A stretch of 64,000 bases of DNA from Asterias amurensis (GCF_032118995.1 NC_092667.1:1-64000); one strand, 5' to 3'; positions 22,053 through 33,307 are shown, counted from the stretch's first letter. Program-made: numbers and translations. The notes: generated from the sequence alone by a model not told the origin.

Positions 22053-23726
22053 ATGGCATCCGACATGCAACCTGTCTACGACTACATCAAATCACTGTGG
22101 TCTATGCATCCACCCGACCAAAAATACAAACAAAAATCTGAAGTCAGGCATTTTGAGCGAAAAACCAAATGTGCGTTTGCGTATGCGTATGACGTTACTG
22201 CATTCCCAGACAGTAGCTTTATAGCTGTGTTACATACTGACACTGAATACTTAGTTTGTGTGGAATTTGGCAAAGAATGCTTCAAAGGTCTCATGATAGT
22301 TGTTCTAGACGGGAACACGGTCAAGGGCATTGGAGCCGATTTTGAGTTCACCATACCCGAAGAATCAGGCAGGCCATCCTGTATTGCAGTCAAGGATTCC
22401 AATTTGATCGCAATTAGTTTTCCTGACAAAGACACAATTTCACTTTACGATAAACAAGGAAAACACAATGAAACGGTGGATGCACCTTCGCTGTGCGGTG
22501 TTTTTACTATTAGCAAAGATTGCTTTATCTATACAACACCTACAGGAATAGAATCAATCAGTGACACAGGCGAACTTTACGAATTCATTAAAACCAGCAG
22601 CAAGCCACGAAGCATATGCTGTGACAATTATGGTAACATCTATGTTACTGTAGTAAAGACAGATGAAGCTTCATGTAAGACAGATGAAGCTTCATGTAAT
22701 GTTGAGTGTTTCACACGATATGGAACACGCATGGGGTGTGTTGAGATATGTGGTGATCCGTATGATATCACACTCACACCATCCAATAATCTCATAGTGG
22801 CTGCAAAGAAGGCGGTTAAGATCTATGAAGTTCCTCTGCCCTGGGGAATGTTTAAGTGCTCTGATGGAAAATGCATTGTCTGCAAGGAGCATGTCAATGA
22901 ATCAACATGCACCCCAACAGATAAATCGCTCCTGATCGAGTCTCACATTAGCTGCACCACCAGAAACATTATCTATGTGATTACATGCAAGAAATGCGAC
23001 TTTAAATTTGTTGATTATACACAACAACCACTGGAGAAGCAAATCGCTGATCACAGAGAGTCAGTCGCAATAAATGCTAAACAAACAAGCATATTCTTGG
23101 TCCGACATTACAAACAAGAAGGCCACGACATGGTGATACAGGGTATTGAGTCATTAGACGACCCGGATGGTTTGGGGAGCAGAGAGAGACATTGGATCAA
23201 AACACTCCAAACATTTGATCATGGTCTCAATATGCGATTACCCGGGGAAACAAAAGGATGCACGCCTAAAATCACACCAGATGCGGGAATGTTCAAGTGC
23301 AAACAAGATAATTGCATTTTCTGCGAGAAGCATGTAATAAAGAATTCAACCTCCTTCACATGTACCAAAACTGGCACCAAATACGATATCCTGTCTCGCA
23401 TTACCTGCACCACTAAAAACGTAATCTATCTGATTACATGCAAGAAATGCAATATCCAGTATGTTGGTAAGACAAAGCAACTCTTTAAAGGTCGAATGTC
23501 TGGCCACAGATCCACAGTCAACACGACTGCCATTGCTGCACACTTCAGTAGCGAACATTCCATAGAGGACATGGTTGTGCAGGGTATTGAGTCACTTGGT
23601 GAAAATCCAGAACCATCTCTTATAAAACAAAAACAAGAATTCTGGAATTACGAAGTCGGAACAAAAGTGTGCTTTGATGCGTTATTAAACGCGTTGATTG
23701 ACGCCATTCAATTGATAGAAGTGTAG
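22053..23726 (+). CDS. NHL-like propeller fused to two tandem Penelope-type GIY-YIG domains
   Basis: A single open frame of 557 residues without introns. Residues about 40-260 show repeated blade-like segments of the NHL/TRIM type (PSCIAVKDSNLIAI, PRSICCDNYGNIYVTV, PYDITLTPSNNLIVA). There is no RING, B-box or coiled coil. Residues about 264-396 and 411-535 are two related copies of the domain found at the C-terminus of Penelope-like retroelements: a GMFKC-x5-CxxC-like zinc knuckle, a CTT(K/R)N(V/I)IY(L/V)ITCKKC block and a (Y/F)V(G/D) block. Copy 2 has Y459, Y470-V-G and R481 where a GIY-YIG nuclease should; copy 1 has F319-V-D and Gln at the Arg position, but keeps RERHWIKTL...GLN. A 21-bp in-frame duplication (KTDEASC twice) lies near residue 202. 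No TATA box or AATAAA is obvious nearby. Function unknown; a captured endonuclease or nucleic-acid-binding role is inference. It could be a recent retrogene. Confidence 0.8.
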   Translation: MASDMQPVYDYIKSLWSMHPPDQKYKQKSEVRHFERKTKCAFAYAYDVTAFPDSSFIAVLHTDTEYLVCVEFGKECFKGLMIVVLDGNTVKGIGADFEFTIPEESGRPSCIAVKDSNLIAISFPDKDTISLYDKQGKHNETVDAPSLCGVFTISKDCFIYTTPTGIESISDTGELYEFIKTSSKPRSICCDNYGNIYVTVVKTDEASCKTDEASCNVECFTRYGTRMGCVEICGDPYDITLTPSNNLIVAAKKAVKIYEVPLPWGMFKCSDGKCIVCKEHVNESTCTPTDKSLLIESHISCTTRNIIYVITCKKCDFKFVDYTQQPLEKQIADHRESVAINAKQTSIFLVRHYKQEGHDMVIQGIESLDDPDGLGSRERHWIKTLQTFDHGLNMRLPGETKGCTPKITPDAGMFKCKQDNCIFCEKHVIKNSTSFTCTKTGTKYDILSRITCTTKNVIYLITCKKCNIQYVGKTKQLFKGRMSGHRSTVNTTAIAAHFSSEHSIEDMVVQGIESLGENPEPSLIKQKQEFWNYEVGTKVCFDALLNALIDAIQLIEV

Positions 23727-24023
23727 ATTACTTTTATTTTGCGAATCTCGTTATAAGCGTGATTTTCAACTTAAAAATGACTGTCTTTCCAATTTGAAAG
23801 ATAACATGATGTTCAAACTCAGCTGAGGAACATCAAACAAAAGCCAAACAATTTACTTTTAAAGTAAAATTATAACAGAGCTGATCAAAACATTGTACTC
23901 GATAATGTTGCAAGTGCCGTAAAATATGCTTGTAAATTTTGCAAAATAGTTACGAATACAAAAAACGTCATTTTGGCAAAGTAAAACTTGAGGGAAATAG
24001 TTAAAGTCATCGGATAATACACG

Positions 24024-24093
24024 CTAAAGTGTAGATTTGTTCCTACAATGTACTCGCCTTTGGCTCGTACATTCTATCCACGAATCTACACTT
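24024..24093. repeat. 70-bp hairpin element
   Basis: AAAGTGTAGATTTGTTCCTA at the left pairs with the inverse near 24066-24093, centred on GTACTCGCCTTTGGCTCGTAC. Confidence 0.7.
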
Positions 24094-24097
24094 TCTC

Positions 24098-24571
24098 ATT
24101 AAAACCCATATCCGCCGACATACGTCAAAATCCGTACGTGAAAAAGCCCCGCTACAAACGCCGACATACGGGTTTTCCATACAATTTTTTGTGCCCTTTT
24201 TTGTTCTTCATAGTTTATAACCCCTTTGGCCGTCTATACACCATAAATGTATCCCACGTCCCTGTGCTTCATACACACTACAGTCACACCCACGTTTCGC
24301 CGAGTTTCATGACGATTTTGATCAATGTTTTGGCTGGAAAATCACGTTTTTGGCAGTCCTATAAACAAATACAAGTTTGACATCATAACAAAGAGAATTT
24401 CGTCCCCTCTCCAACGGTACAATACAAACCGATTCTGTAAATGATTAAATTATTTTTTGGGATAAATGTTTTCTGATGAACGAATAATATACATAAGTGT
24501 AGGTGCAGAAGCTTACGCAAATAAATATATAGCCTTTTTGTAAATAAACGCTTAGGCGGATATGGGTTAAC
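24098..24571. mobile_element. Non-coding element with short terminal inverted repeats
   Basis: TTAAAACCCATATCCGCC at the left and GGCGGATATGGGTTAA at the right. The reading frame at 24048-24380 crosses the element edge and is not gene-like. Confidence 0.6.
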
Positions 24572-24741
24572 ATACTTTTCGAACCAACATGCTCAGTCTT
24601 GTTTCTATTGACTCTGTTCTGTGCCTCAATTTTGAGCTCATGTTTCGTAGAGTCACCATAATTCAAAGTTTTCAGTTCAAACGTAAAGGGTTACACTACC
24701 ACTTCCTTGCGTGTTCATTGTATTGTATTCGTGTGTTCGCT

Positions 24742-25107
24742 TTAAAGCCATTGGACACTTTAGGTAAACAGTAACGTCCCAAGACACTTCGTGTATCATA
24801 ACTTCTATATACAATAACAAATCTGTGAAAATTTAGGCTCAATCGGTCATCGGAGTCGGGAGAAAATAACGGAAAAACCCACCCTTGTTTCCGCACGTTT
24901 TGCCGTGTCATGACATGTGTTTAAAATAAATCCGCAACTCTCGATATCGAGAATTGATATTGTTTTAATGTTTTTCTCAAAAAGCAAAGCATTTCATGGA
25001 ATAATATTTCAAGAGAAGTCTTTCACCATTACCATCTGTAAACCCTGTAAGTTATTTGTAAATCTGTGATTTTTTGATTTTTTTGTCTGTACCGAAAGTG
25101 GTGACTG
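24742..25107 (+). mobile_element. MITE family B, copy 1
   Basis: It begins TTAAAGCCATTGGACACT and contains CACCCTTGTTTCCGCACG, GTGTCATGACATGTGTTT and the palindrome CTCGATATCGAG. The right end (CCGAAAGTG) has lost its TTAA. The layout is parallel to family A, with a different sequence. Confidence 0.75.
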
Positions 25108-25338
25108 TGTATACGACTAACGCCTTTGTGAACACCCGCTATAATATTTGTTTTAAGCGAGGGGTTTTGTACTGTAAACTACCAATTCCTGTCTTGAGTA
25201 AGAGACTACGTTGCAACGCTTTGTGAAAAAATACTCTGGGAGGTTTAAACGTCAGTATAATAGTTATAATGGAATTCGTGCTTTCTTTCCCTTTTTGAAA
25301 CAATCATCCAATAGGGAACATTGTGCATAACGGCGTTA

Positions 25339-25602
25339 TAAAGGAACACGTTGCCTTGGATCGGTCGAGTTGGTCTTTGAAAAGCGTTTGTAACCGTTTG
25401 TTATAAAATGCATATGGGTAGAAAGATGTTGTAAAAGTAGAATACAATGATCCACACAAACATGCCTCTAAATTGCACGGTTTTCCTTTTACCTCGTCGA
25501 TTAACACGGTCAGCCATTAATGGGAGCCAAGTTTCCATAAATGGCCGACCGTGTTAGTTCGCAAAGTAAGCGGAAAACCTCGCATTTCGAGGCAAATTTA
25601 AT
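25339..25602 (+). mobile_element. MITE family C (foldback), right part missing
   Basis: It begins AAAGGAACACGTTGCCTTGG and includes the central palindrome built on GGCCGACCGTGTTAGTTCGC. The right arm stops after TTTCGAGGCAAATTT. The left TTAA has decayed to TATA. Confidence 0.7.
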
Positions 25603-25699
25603 ACAAACGTAGTCTTGTCTCGAGACAGGGACTGGCAGCGTGACAGTACGAAACTCCTCGCCGTGGGATTAACAACATAATGCCATCCGCTCTAAGCAC

Positions 25700-26055
25700 C
25701 TGCTTCACTGTTTTGAAAAATAATATGTTCTTGGTACCAGTTTTATTTTAAGTCCAACCGTGTTTGGCTATGTTTTTTTTTATTAATTGTTGTCTCTTCC
25801 CCCTATTGTTATTTTGTTTTTGTGAGTCCTGTTTTTGCAATAATCTGGATTTGCTTTCGTTTTAACGTTTTCTAATGTGTGATTTTTAAGCGTTTGAGTA
25901 CAATCTCCTTTGTGTATTATATAATTATCTGGTTTTACACATATCTCTAGATGTTTTTATACCTTTGTATAACCTTGACAGCCCTGTCATGTTTGTAATC
26001 ATTGTGTAGGGCCTATGTCTCAAGATTTAGAATAAATAAATAAATAAAGCAGCAA
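25700..26055 (+). mobile_element. Probable LINE 3' tail ending in (AAAT)n
   Basis: T-rich non-coding sequence with TTGTGTAGGGCCTATGTCTC, ending in AATAAATAAATAAATAAA at about 26031-26048. The short tandem tail fits a non-LTR retrotransposon end. No coding part. Confidence 0.4.
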
Positions 26056-26714
26056 ATCAAAAGGGTAACAGAGCATTGGATCTGATCAAGGAAAATTAGC
26101 ATATGCATGCCTATGGTTTAATTTTTGTAAATTTGTTTTTTACCTTTTAGGATGTTTTCTTAAATATTGCATTTGTATTACTACTGTAATCTATACCACA
26201 TGTTCTAGATTTCTCTCAACTAAGTTTTAATTGTTGTTATTGTATATTACTTTAATGATATTGTTTGTATTTTAGCGCCATTAGCACCTTTATGGATTTG
26301 TGCGCTGTTTAAGTTTCATTCTTCTTATTATTATTGTGATATAATTATTTACGACATGTCAGAGGACCAAAGAGGAAGAACTTAAACTCCCAATTCAACC
26401 AACATTGCTTTTTTTTTTACAAGCTTCTTCTGCTTATCAAAATGGCCCCATACCTTTATCACTGTGTGGCCATCTTGATTTTACTCCATTCCAACTCATT
26501 GTAACCAAACTGAGGCTGGACGAAATAATAGTCTGGTGCCATGTTTGCGCTATAAATGTTAGCATTCATTACTGTTATGGAAACAGGGAACATGACCAAG
26601 ATGGTGACAGCGTGATAAAGGTCAATTGATTATGCTTACTGTTAATACTTAGTGTTATTTTTGCTTTACTCCGTAATATATACATGTAATTGTCGATATT
26701 TTTCATGGAAGCAT

Positions 26715-26930
26715 TTAAATACAGTGGACACTATTGGTAATTGTCAAAGACAAGCCTTCACAGTTGGTGTATCTCAACATATGCATACAATCACAAACCA
26801 GTGAAAATTCGAGCTCAATTGGTTATCGAACTTGCAAGATAATAATGAAAGAAAAAACACCCTTGTCACACGAAGTTGTGTGCCTTCTTATGCTTGATTT
26901 CGAGACCTCAAACTCTAAACTTGAGGTCTC
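26715..26930 (+). mobile_element. MITE family A, left half, cut by the assembly gap
   Basis: It starts at TTAAATACAGTGGACACT and matches the other + copies up to the central hairpin (GAGACCTCAAACTCT...TTGAGGTCTC). The N run begins exactly there; the right half is not seen after the gap. Confidence 0.85.
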
Positions 26931-27430
26931 NNNNNNNNNNNNNNNNNNNNNNNNNNNNNNNNNNNNNNNNNNNNNNNNNNNNNNNNNNNNNNNNNNNNNN
27001 NNNNNNNNNNNNNNNNNNNNNNNNNNNNNNNNNNNNNNNNNNNNNNNNNNNNNNNNNNNNNNNNNNNNNNNNNNNNNNNNNNNNNNNNNNNNNNNNNNNN
27101 NNNNNNNNNNNNNNNNNNNNNNNNNNNNNNNNNNNNNNNNNNNNNNNNNNNNNNNNNNNNNNNNNNNNNNNNNNNNNNNNNNNNNNNNNNNNNNNNNNNN
27201 NNNNNNNNNNNNNNNNNNNNNNNNNNNNNNNNNNNNNNNNNNNNNNNNNNNNNNNNNNNNNNNNNNNNNNNNNNNNNNNNNNNNNNNNNNNNNNNNNNNN
27301 NNNNNNNNNNNNNNNNNNNNNNNNNNNNNNNNNNNNNNNNNNNNNNNNNNNNNNNNNNNNNNNNNNNNNNNNNNNNNNNNNNNNNNNNNNNNNNNNNNNN
27401 NNNNNNNNNNNNNNNNNNNNNNNNNNNNNN
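26931..27430. other. Assembly gap, exactly 500 N
   Basis: A round-number run of N, so its real size is probably unknown. It begins in the middle of a MITE; the sequence after it is unrelated to that MITE. Open frames across the gap have no meaning. Confidence 0.99.
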
Positions 27431-27749
27431 AAGAGCAAACCTTTGATCTTGCTATTCTTATTAATTGACCATTGTTAGTTGCATCATGATGCAAGTTGCT
27501 CTCTAATCCTACCCTTTCATGTTGTCCGGCATTGTTGAACAATACATTTACCACTTTTATGGTCCAGTAACCCATCCTTTCATTCTAAACACCCTTTGTC
27601 CTCGCCACTCTACTCCTATTGGTTCACAGCCACACATTGTCTCTGAAATAGAAACTTTGATTGGCTGTTATTTTCCCGCTTCTTTTGGATCCTCTCCTCA
27701 ATCCCTTTTCCCCCTCTCTTTTTCTATAAATGGATATGTATTTGTTTGT

Positions 27750-27880
27750 ACTTGTTTTATGCCTCTGAAGAAGGTCCGGTTTGGATCGAAAGCTAAGGCC
27801 ATCTACCCTATTCATTATAAGAGCAAAGTTATATATAATAAGAGCAAACCCCATATATATAAGAGCAAAACCATATATAT
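27750..27880 (+). mobile_element. Second Penelope/LINE-type terminal sequence and short AT repeat
   Basis: TGCCTCTGAAGAAGGTCC...GGATCGAAAGC has the same CTGAAGA-stem-GAAA order as the site at 5040. It is followed by three copies of an AGAGCAAA...TATATATA unit up to 27880, next to the transposase fragment. Confidence 0.45.
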
Positions 27881-27881
27881 A

Positions 27882-28300
27882 GCAGTTGGTTCACTTTTAA
27901 ACCCTTGTCATTCTGGCCTTCAGACAGTGTGTAAACCTCAGGTTGTCACAATGGTTCAGCTAACGGCAGAACAGAGAATATTTGTGGTCAAGAAATGGTA
28001 TGAAACCAGAACTTTTTGCAGGCTACACAGGATGCATTTGGAGAAGCATTCCAGATCGATAACCACCAGCAAAGAAACAATCTGGGCCAATGTGAGAAAG
28101 TCTGAAGCACATCAGGAACCAACCTCAATCGCAACAAAGGAAGTTTAGGAAGGCCAAGGACAGCGAGATCTCAGGAAAACATCGCTATCCTACGACAGCA
28201 ACTGATTGACCACCCACGGGAGACAAGTGCAAGACGGAATGGTGTTGGACTGAACCGCACCACTTTTAATCGGATCACTCATCTGGACCTTCACTTCCAT
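27882..28300 (+). pseudogene. IS630/Tc1-like transposase N-terminal fragment (DUF4817 HTH), frameshifted
   Basis: ATG at 27951 gives MVQLTAEQRIFVVKKWYETR, the start of a DUF4817-type helix-turn-helix. After about 28130 the similarity continues one frame over as GRPRTARSQENIAILRQQL and NGVGLNRTTFNRITHLDLHF, the second HTH and linker typical of these transposases. The DDE catalytic part is missing. About 70 bp upstream of the ATG starts a non-coding end shared with the neighbouring inverted copy. Confidence 0.65.
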
Positions 28301-28309
28301 CTGTTCCAC

Positions 28310-28722
28310 ATCTTCACATCCGTCATGAACTTCTGCTTCCTGATTTTGCAAGAAGACATACTTTCTGTGAGTGGCTTCTTGAGCGGTGTGAGAGAGATCC
28401 CAGCAAACTTCTGGTTTCATACCTTTTCTTGACCACTCTGCTGTTATTAGCTGAACCATTTGTGACAACCCGAGGTTTACACTCTGTCTGAAGGCCAAAA
28501 TGACATGGGTTCAAAAGTGAACCAACTGCATTTATGTACCACAACTTCAAGACAATGGTGCTCGCTGATGCATGACCCTTGAATGTAACCAAATGTATCA
28601 TTGGAAAGCACAAGGTTTCAGCTTTAAGATGATGCCATGCTTTCTGATGGTAAACATAATAGTCTGGCCATAAAAACCCTTTAAAGTAGGATTACCTTTT
28701 TTTTTGAGACACCCTGTATAGG
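28310..28722 (-). mobile_element. Second, inverted copy of the IS630/Tc1-like element with one terminus
   Basis: On the minus strand the element begins at 28722 with CTATACAGGGTGTCTC, a terminus widely seen in mariner-type elements. It runs through about 230 bp of non-coding sequence, then repeats the leader found at 27882 (GCAGTTGGTTCACTTTTG) and starts the same HTH (MVQLITAE) with indels. The two copies face each other, so 27882-28530 is flanked by inverted repeats of about 85 bp. Confidence 0.6.
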
Positions 28723-30198
28723 TGCTGGGTACGACAGATAATTATGACCAAGCTCAAGAATCTGACATTGATGGGCGATTGAATTGGACTGATTGCGGTC
28801 TTGACAACTATGACACAAAATAATGATTGATTTAAATATGATTTGATTATTTACAACAGTACACAATACAGGAAGGGCACATTTTCTTAAATTTTGACTT
28901 TTCTCTTAAAATTTGACAAATCTGGGCAGCTATTTTTTGTTGGCCGTTTGGATTTTGGGGCAAAGTAGCAAAATAAAGTGATAGAGGGTTAACACTACAA
29001 TAATCTACTCATTGTATCGCAATTTGGGGGTAATTATTCGTAAATTTTACTGTTTTTATTTGACTATTTGGCTGACATATGAAATTTCCCAATCTTTACT
29101 AATGTTGGCGGCCAAAATGGCGGCCATCTTGGATATCTATAGTTCATCTTTTTTACACTTTTTTATTTGCCCTGCCTCGGCAACGCCCCAATCATATTTC
29201 TTGACATTGCATAAAGCAAAGTTTTGTGAAATTTTGAATTTCCCTTGCACATCATTAAAAGTTTGTGCTGGCTTATTGGTTCTCAGAATATTTCACTTTC
29301 GGTTGTGATTTGGCGATTATTGGTGTTTTCATGTCTGCTAGGGAGAAACACTGGGGTATATTGTACCTGTTGTGACACTACTCCTCAAACATGGTAATTT
29401 TTTCCAAAAACAAAAGACAAATGCATGTTGAAGTTTTCCTACAATAGTTTGAATTGGTAAAACACAAAAAGGTGCATGCTTGTTAAAAATCTGTCAATGT
29501 TTCCATACAAAGTTTTTATTTAAACACGGTATCCAACCGAGCCATAACCATGGTTTTGCCACTGAGATTTCTTGTTTTGTCGTGACTACTTTAAGGCTGG
29601 CTCACATAATAGGGGATACAGCACGTTACGTTTAGCTGCGGTTTTAAATTTGCCACAATCAGCGTGTGTTGCCGTCAATTGTCGCTGACAGTCACGTTCG
29701 TCGGCAAATTTTCAACATGTTGAAAATTTTGTGACGGCAACAAATATCGTTGTGATTCCGTTCAGATTTCGTTGGAGAACGCAACCCTCATTTCCTTGAC
29801 GCATAATTATAGCCGCAACTATTAGTCGCTTGACGTTTCCATGCCGTGCGATTCCGTCTCTAGTCGTTTTGCGGTCGTAACAATTTCGTTGGTAGTCGCT
29901 GTCTGAGTGGATGACCAGAACGTTGTGAAGAGTGGGAACGCCAAACTCAACTATTTTTACGACTCGCCCACAGAGGTTTTGATGTGGGCAATTGAGTCAC
30001 GTCATCGTTGCCGCCACCAACCGTAATCCGCCGTTCCTTGCCGCAACCCAATCCGCTGCCAGCCGTCTGACCTCGTTACTTGTTGCTGGCTCCGTCTTAG
30101 TCGTGTCCCTATAGTGCTCGATATTAGATAGGGCCACAACTTAAAAAGCATACACATTTTCAGCCCTACAGCTGGTGTCGTTATTAAATTATGGGGTC

Positions 30199-30585
30199 TT
30201 AATGGCAGTGGACACTATTGGTAATTGTCAAAGACTAGCCTTCACAGTTGGTGTATCTCAACACATGCATACAATAACAAACCTGTGAAGATTTGAGCTC
30301 AAGCGGTCATCGAACTTGCGAGATAATAATGAAAGAAAAAACACCTTTGTCACACGAAGTTGTGTGCATTTAGATGGGTGGTTTCGAGACCTCAAGTTCT
30401 AAATTTGAGGTCTCGGAAATCAAATTCGTGGAAAATTACTTCTTTCTCGAAAACTATGTCACTTCAGAGGGAGCCGTTTCTCACAATGTTTTATACCATC
30501 AACCTCTCCCCATTACTCGTCACCAAGAAAGGTTTTATGCTGATAATTATTTTGAGTAATTACCAATAGTGTCCACTGCCTTTAA
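30199..30585 (+). mobile_element. TTAA-flanked MITE family A, full-length copy
   Basis: TTAATGGCAGTGGACACT on the left and GTGTCCACTGCCTTTAA on the right. The body is nearly identical to 5752-6136, indicating recent activity of the family. Confidence 0.88.
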
Positions 30586-30617
30586 GGATTCACAAACAGA
30601 CGACAACGCGCGCGGTC

Positions 30618-31104
30618 GACCAGGGGCGGAGCTCCAAAAGGGGAGGTTTTAGTATATTTTAAGAGGCTGTATCTCCGATATGGAGTATGGATTAAATTTT
30701 TGGTGTGTGTTTATTTGAGCCATAGTGGAACAGGTAAACGAAGTTTCATGTAAATCTGAGCTGATATGACAACTGGGTAATTTCAACCCATAGGTTTGTA
30801 CACTAAACATTTGGGGAGGGGGTGTCTGGCAGGCCTAATGCAGCAGAAAATTTGTCTTGTGGTTGATATTTTTTTACTTGTATCATGTTAATGACCATTT
30901 CCACTTGGTTTCATGTGGTACCTAGAATCTTTGATTCAGCCCACTATTTTGCCTCTTTATTGGGGGTCCATGCGCCACACGCAGCGGGGGGTCCCCAGCA
31001 GACATCCATATCTGACTATGTCAGGTTATCCACTAAATGTTCCTGTACTCAAATATTGGTACCTCGTTCCTTTAACCAAAGTGCTCTGGGCTGCCGGTCT
31101 ATAC
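30618..31104 (+). mobile_element. Interspersed repeat E, copy 1
   Basis: It shares GAGGCTGTATCTC, ATATGGAGTATGGATT, CATAGTGGAACAG, CATGTAAATCTGAGCTGAT, CCATGCGCCACACG and TTATCCACTAAATGTTCC in order with 62815-63275. No coding signal and no obvious terminal repeats. Confidence 0.8.
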
Positions 31105-31191
31105 GCGCAGTTGTAAATCGCTAAAGCGCGCCCTCTACGGTATGATTTAATTCACTGGCGAGCTTGAAATATAGACTATTCTGGCAAGTTT

Positions 31192-31624
31192 GTGACCCGC
31201 TACGTGAAAATGAGTCAGATGTTGACAATTTCAAGGATTGAGTTATATGCATGGCTGGAAAGAACACACCAACAGCAGTAATTTGGTATATGTCTTAGCC
31301 TTGGGGTGTATCGCGTTGCTGAGTTACTTCCGTTTGAAATTAGCCAATACATAATTTTTTCTGAAAAACGAATTACAAGTAAAGTGATGTTTTAAACTAC
31401 CATTATGTGCAAAAGGATACAAATTAGACATAAGTATTATCACAAAACTGTTGTATTTATAGCTTTATTGCCTAAAAGTAAGTGTTCTAAAGTTTTTCCC
31501 ATGCAAATATAGATCTTACAAAGTAAAACAAAAACAAGTTTTTTTTTTTTTTTTTTTTCCCCACATTAAACTTACTTAATAATGCATTGGGCGACATCGG
31601 ACTCATTTTCACGTAGCGGGTCAC
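31192..31624. mobile_element. 433-bp MITE with perfect 25-bp terminal inverted repeats
   Basis: GTGACCCGCTACGTGAAAAT opens the left repeat (31192-31216); its exact inverse is 31600-31624. The interior has a 20-nt T run and no coding signal. No target duplication could be defined. Confidence 0.85.
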
Positions 31625-32459
31625 CTTTAGTCTTGGATATCTTGCAGCGCTGTGTTAACTTTTTCATTATTTTCTGCTTCAGCTTTCCAACGGAACCGGT
31701 CGAACCAATCAGCGTGCGATCGTAGTAATAAGTAAGCATAATGTTTCTGTGACCCAGGGTCATTCTTGTCATGATTTCACGGCACTGGCAGCTCTGTGTT
31801 ATTAGTTGTGGAGGAAGAATCGTTAGAAAATAGGAATAATGTTCGCGATTGTGAGTGCTAAAGATGAACAAGTTTAAAAAGCCGAAGCCATAGATCTGCT
31901 ATCTAGATGGTAATGGATTAACGACTATGTCAAAATATACCAGCTAGTGCCCTCGCTGCTGATGGTCTGTGTTGCGATGAATAAGTTCGTGAGGTCTTCG
32001 TGCACTGTCGTGTGCTGCATGCAGTTGGACTGGCTGTCCGGGGGGTGTGTACAATCGGATTTTCTCTCCATGGACCATAATCATGATGGTACAATACAAT
32101 AATTTTACCATGGATGGTTTTCTTCCTCCATGACTAAACTAATAAAATAAAATGAGCAATACCTCGATAAAACCAAACGTTTGCAACTGATGCAAGTCAT
32201 TGTGTAATTATCACAATAGAGGACCAGATTTAGACATTTTTTTCATGTTGAGTCACACAAATTGCAAAAGTTTGTGTTATTGCTGATTCTTGTTTATTTG
32301 GTGGTAATTGATGACATATCCAAAATCGGACAAGAGTTTCAAGCCAGAAGTGCCCTAATTTGCATATTTAAATTAGGTGGTAATTAGCAATCTTTAAGGT
32401 CAATTATCTCTCAAACTATTAATTTTATGGACAAGGTTTGTGTTAGAGGTGAATAGAAA

Positions 32460-32800
32460 CCTGACCTTGACAATCTGAAAGCATATTTGTATACTCGATT
32501 GACCCTTCCCAAATAACTAGGTCAAAGGTCAAGGGGTTAAACATGGTTTTCTACACTCAAATAACATGGCATATCATGACAGCGTAATAAATACCATGAA
32601 TGAATTTTTCGGGTTGAATGAATCCCCCTGTACCAATTGACCTCTATCAATGACATTCAATGAAATAAAATTCACTGAAATGACCTCGCCAACTAGCTAG
32701 GTCAAAGGTCAAAGGTCAAGGTGTTTTTTTTCTTTTACCTTGCCTTGAACACCCAGCAGGGTGGATACATGCGCATAATACAAGTCTTATTATTTTTAAG
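32460..32800 (+). repeat. Duplicated AGGTCA-rich segment and LINE-like 3' tail
   Basis: CTAGGTCAAAGGTCAAGG occurs at 32517 and, extended, at 32697. From about 32738, CCTTGAACACCCAGCAGGGT followed by TACAAGTCTTATTATT matches the minus-strand sequence at 63770-63845, so it is a dispersed retroelement tail. Confidence 0.6.
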
Positions 32801-33171
32801 GTGTCAACTTCATGTGATTCAAAAAATCGACCAGAGCTTGATTGTTGTCCCTTTTCTCTGGTAGCAGACCTTCACCCCCCCCCCCCACCCCCATCATCAG
32901 GTTTGCTTCGTACATTGTCATTGCACACTTTGGTGCGCCAGCCACCAACCCGGTCATTACCACGCAGTGAAGACCGGGTGCTCGCACTGTTATTCCCTAA
33001 ATAATATCAACCCACAATAATATTGTAGGAGAACCAACAATAATGCAGAAAAAATGATCTTATTAGGTCTCATAATTCAAAACATAGTCCAACATCTGGC
33101 AGGAAATACTGTAATGTTACAGCGCCAGGAGCGTCACTGGGTGACGGACATGTGCGCTATAAAGCCACATA

Positions 33172-33307
33172 GACCCTTCCCATGAAATATGTAAATGGCA
33201 CTACGCGACTGCGCGTCTGCTTATAGTGCACAACTCTATGACGTTTGCCAACCAACAGGGTCTGTACGCATGCGCGAGTGTAATGAGCATATTTCATGGG
33301 AAGGGTC
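33172..33307. mobile_element. 136-bp MITE with perfect 20-bp terminal inverted repeats
   Basis: GACCCTTCCCATGAAATATG at 33172-33191 and its exact inverse at 33288-33307. The interior includes a TGCGCGTC/GCATGCGCGAG pair. Confidence 0.85.

Noticed and set aside
26734..27575. Frames of about 200-250 codons on both strands
   Set aside because: They cross the 500-N gap; the flanking peptide is MITE sequence.
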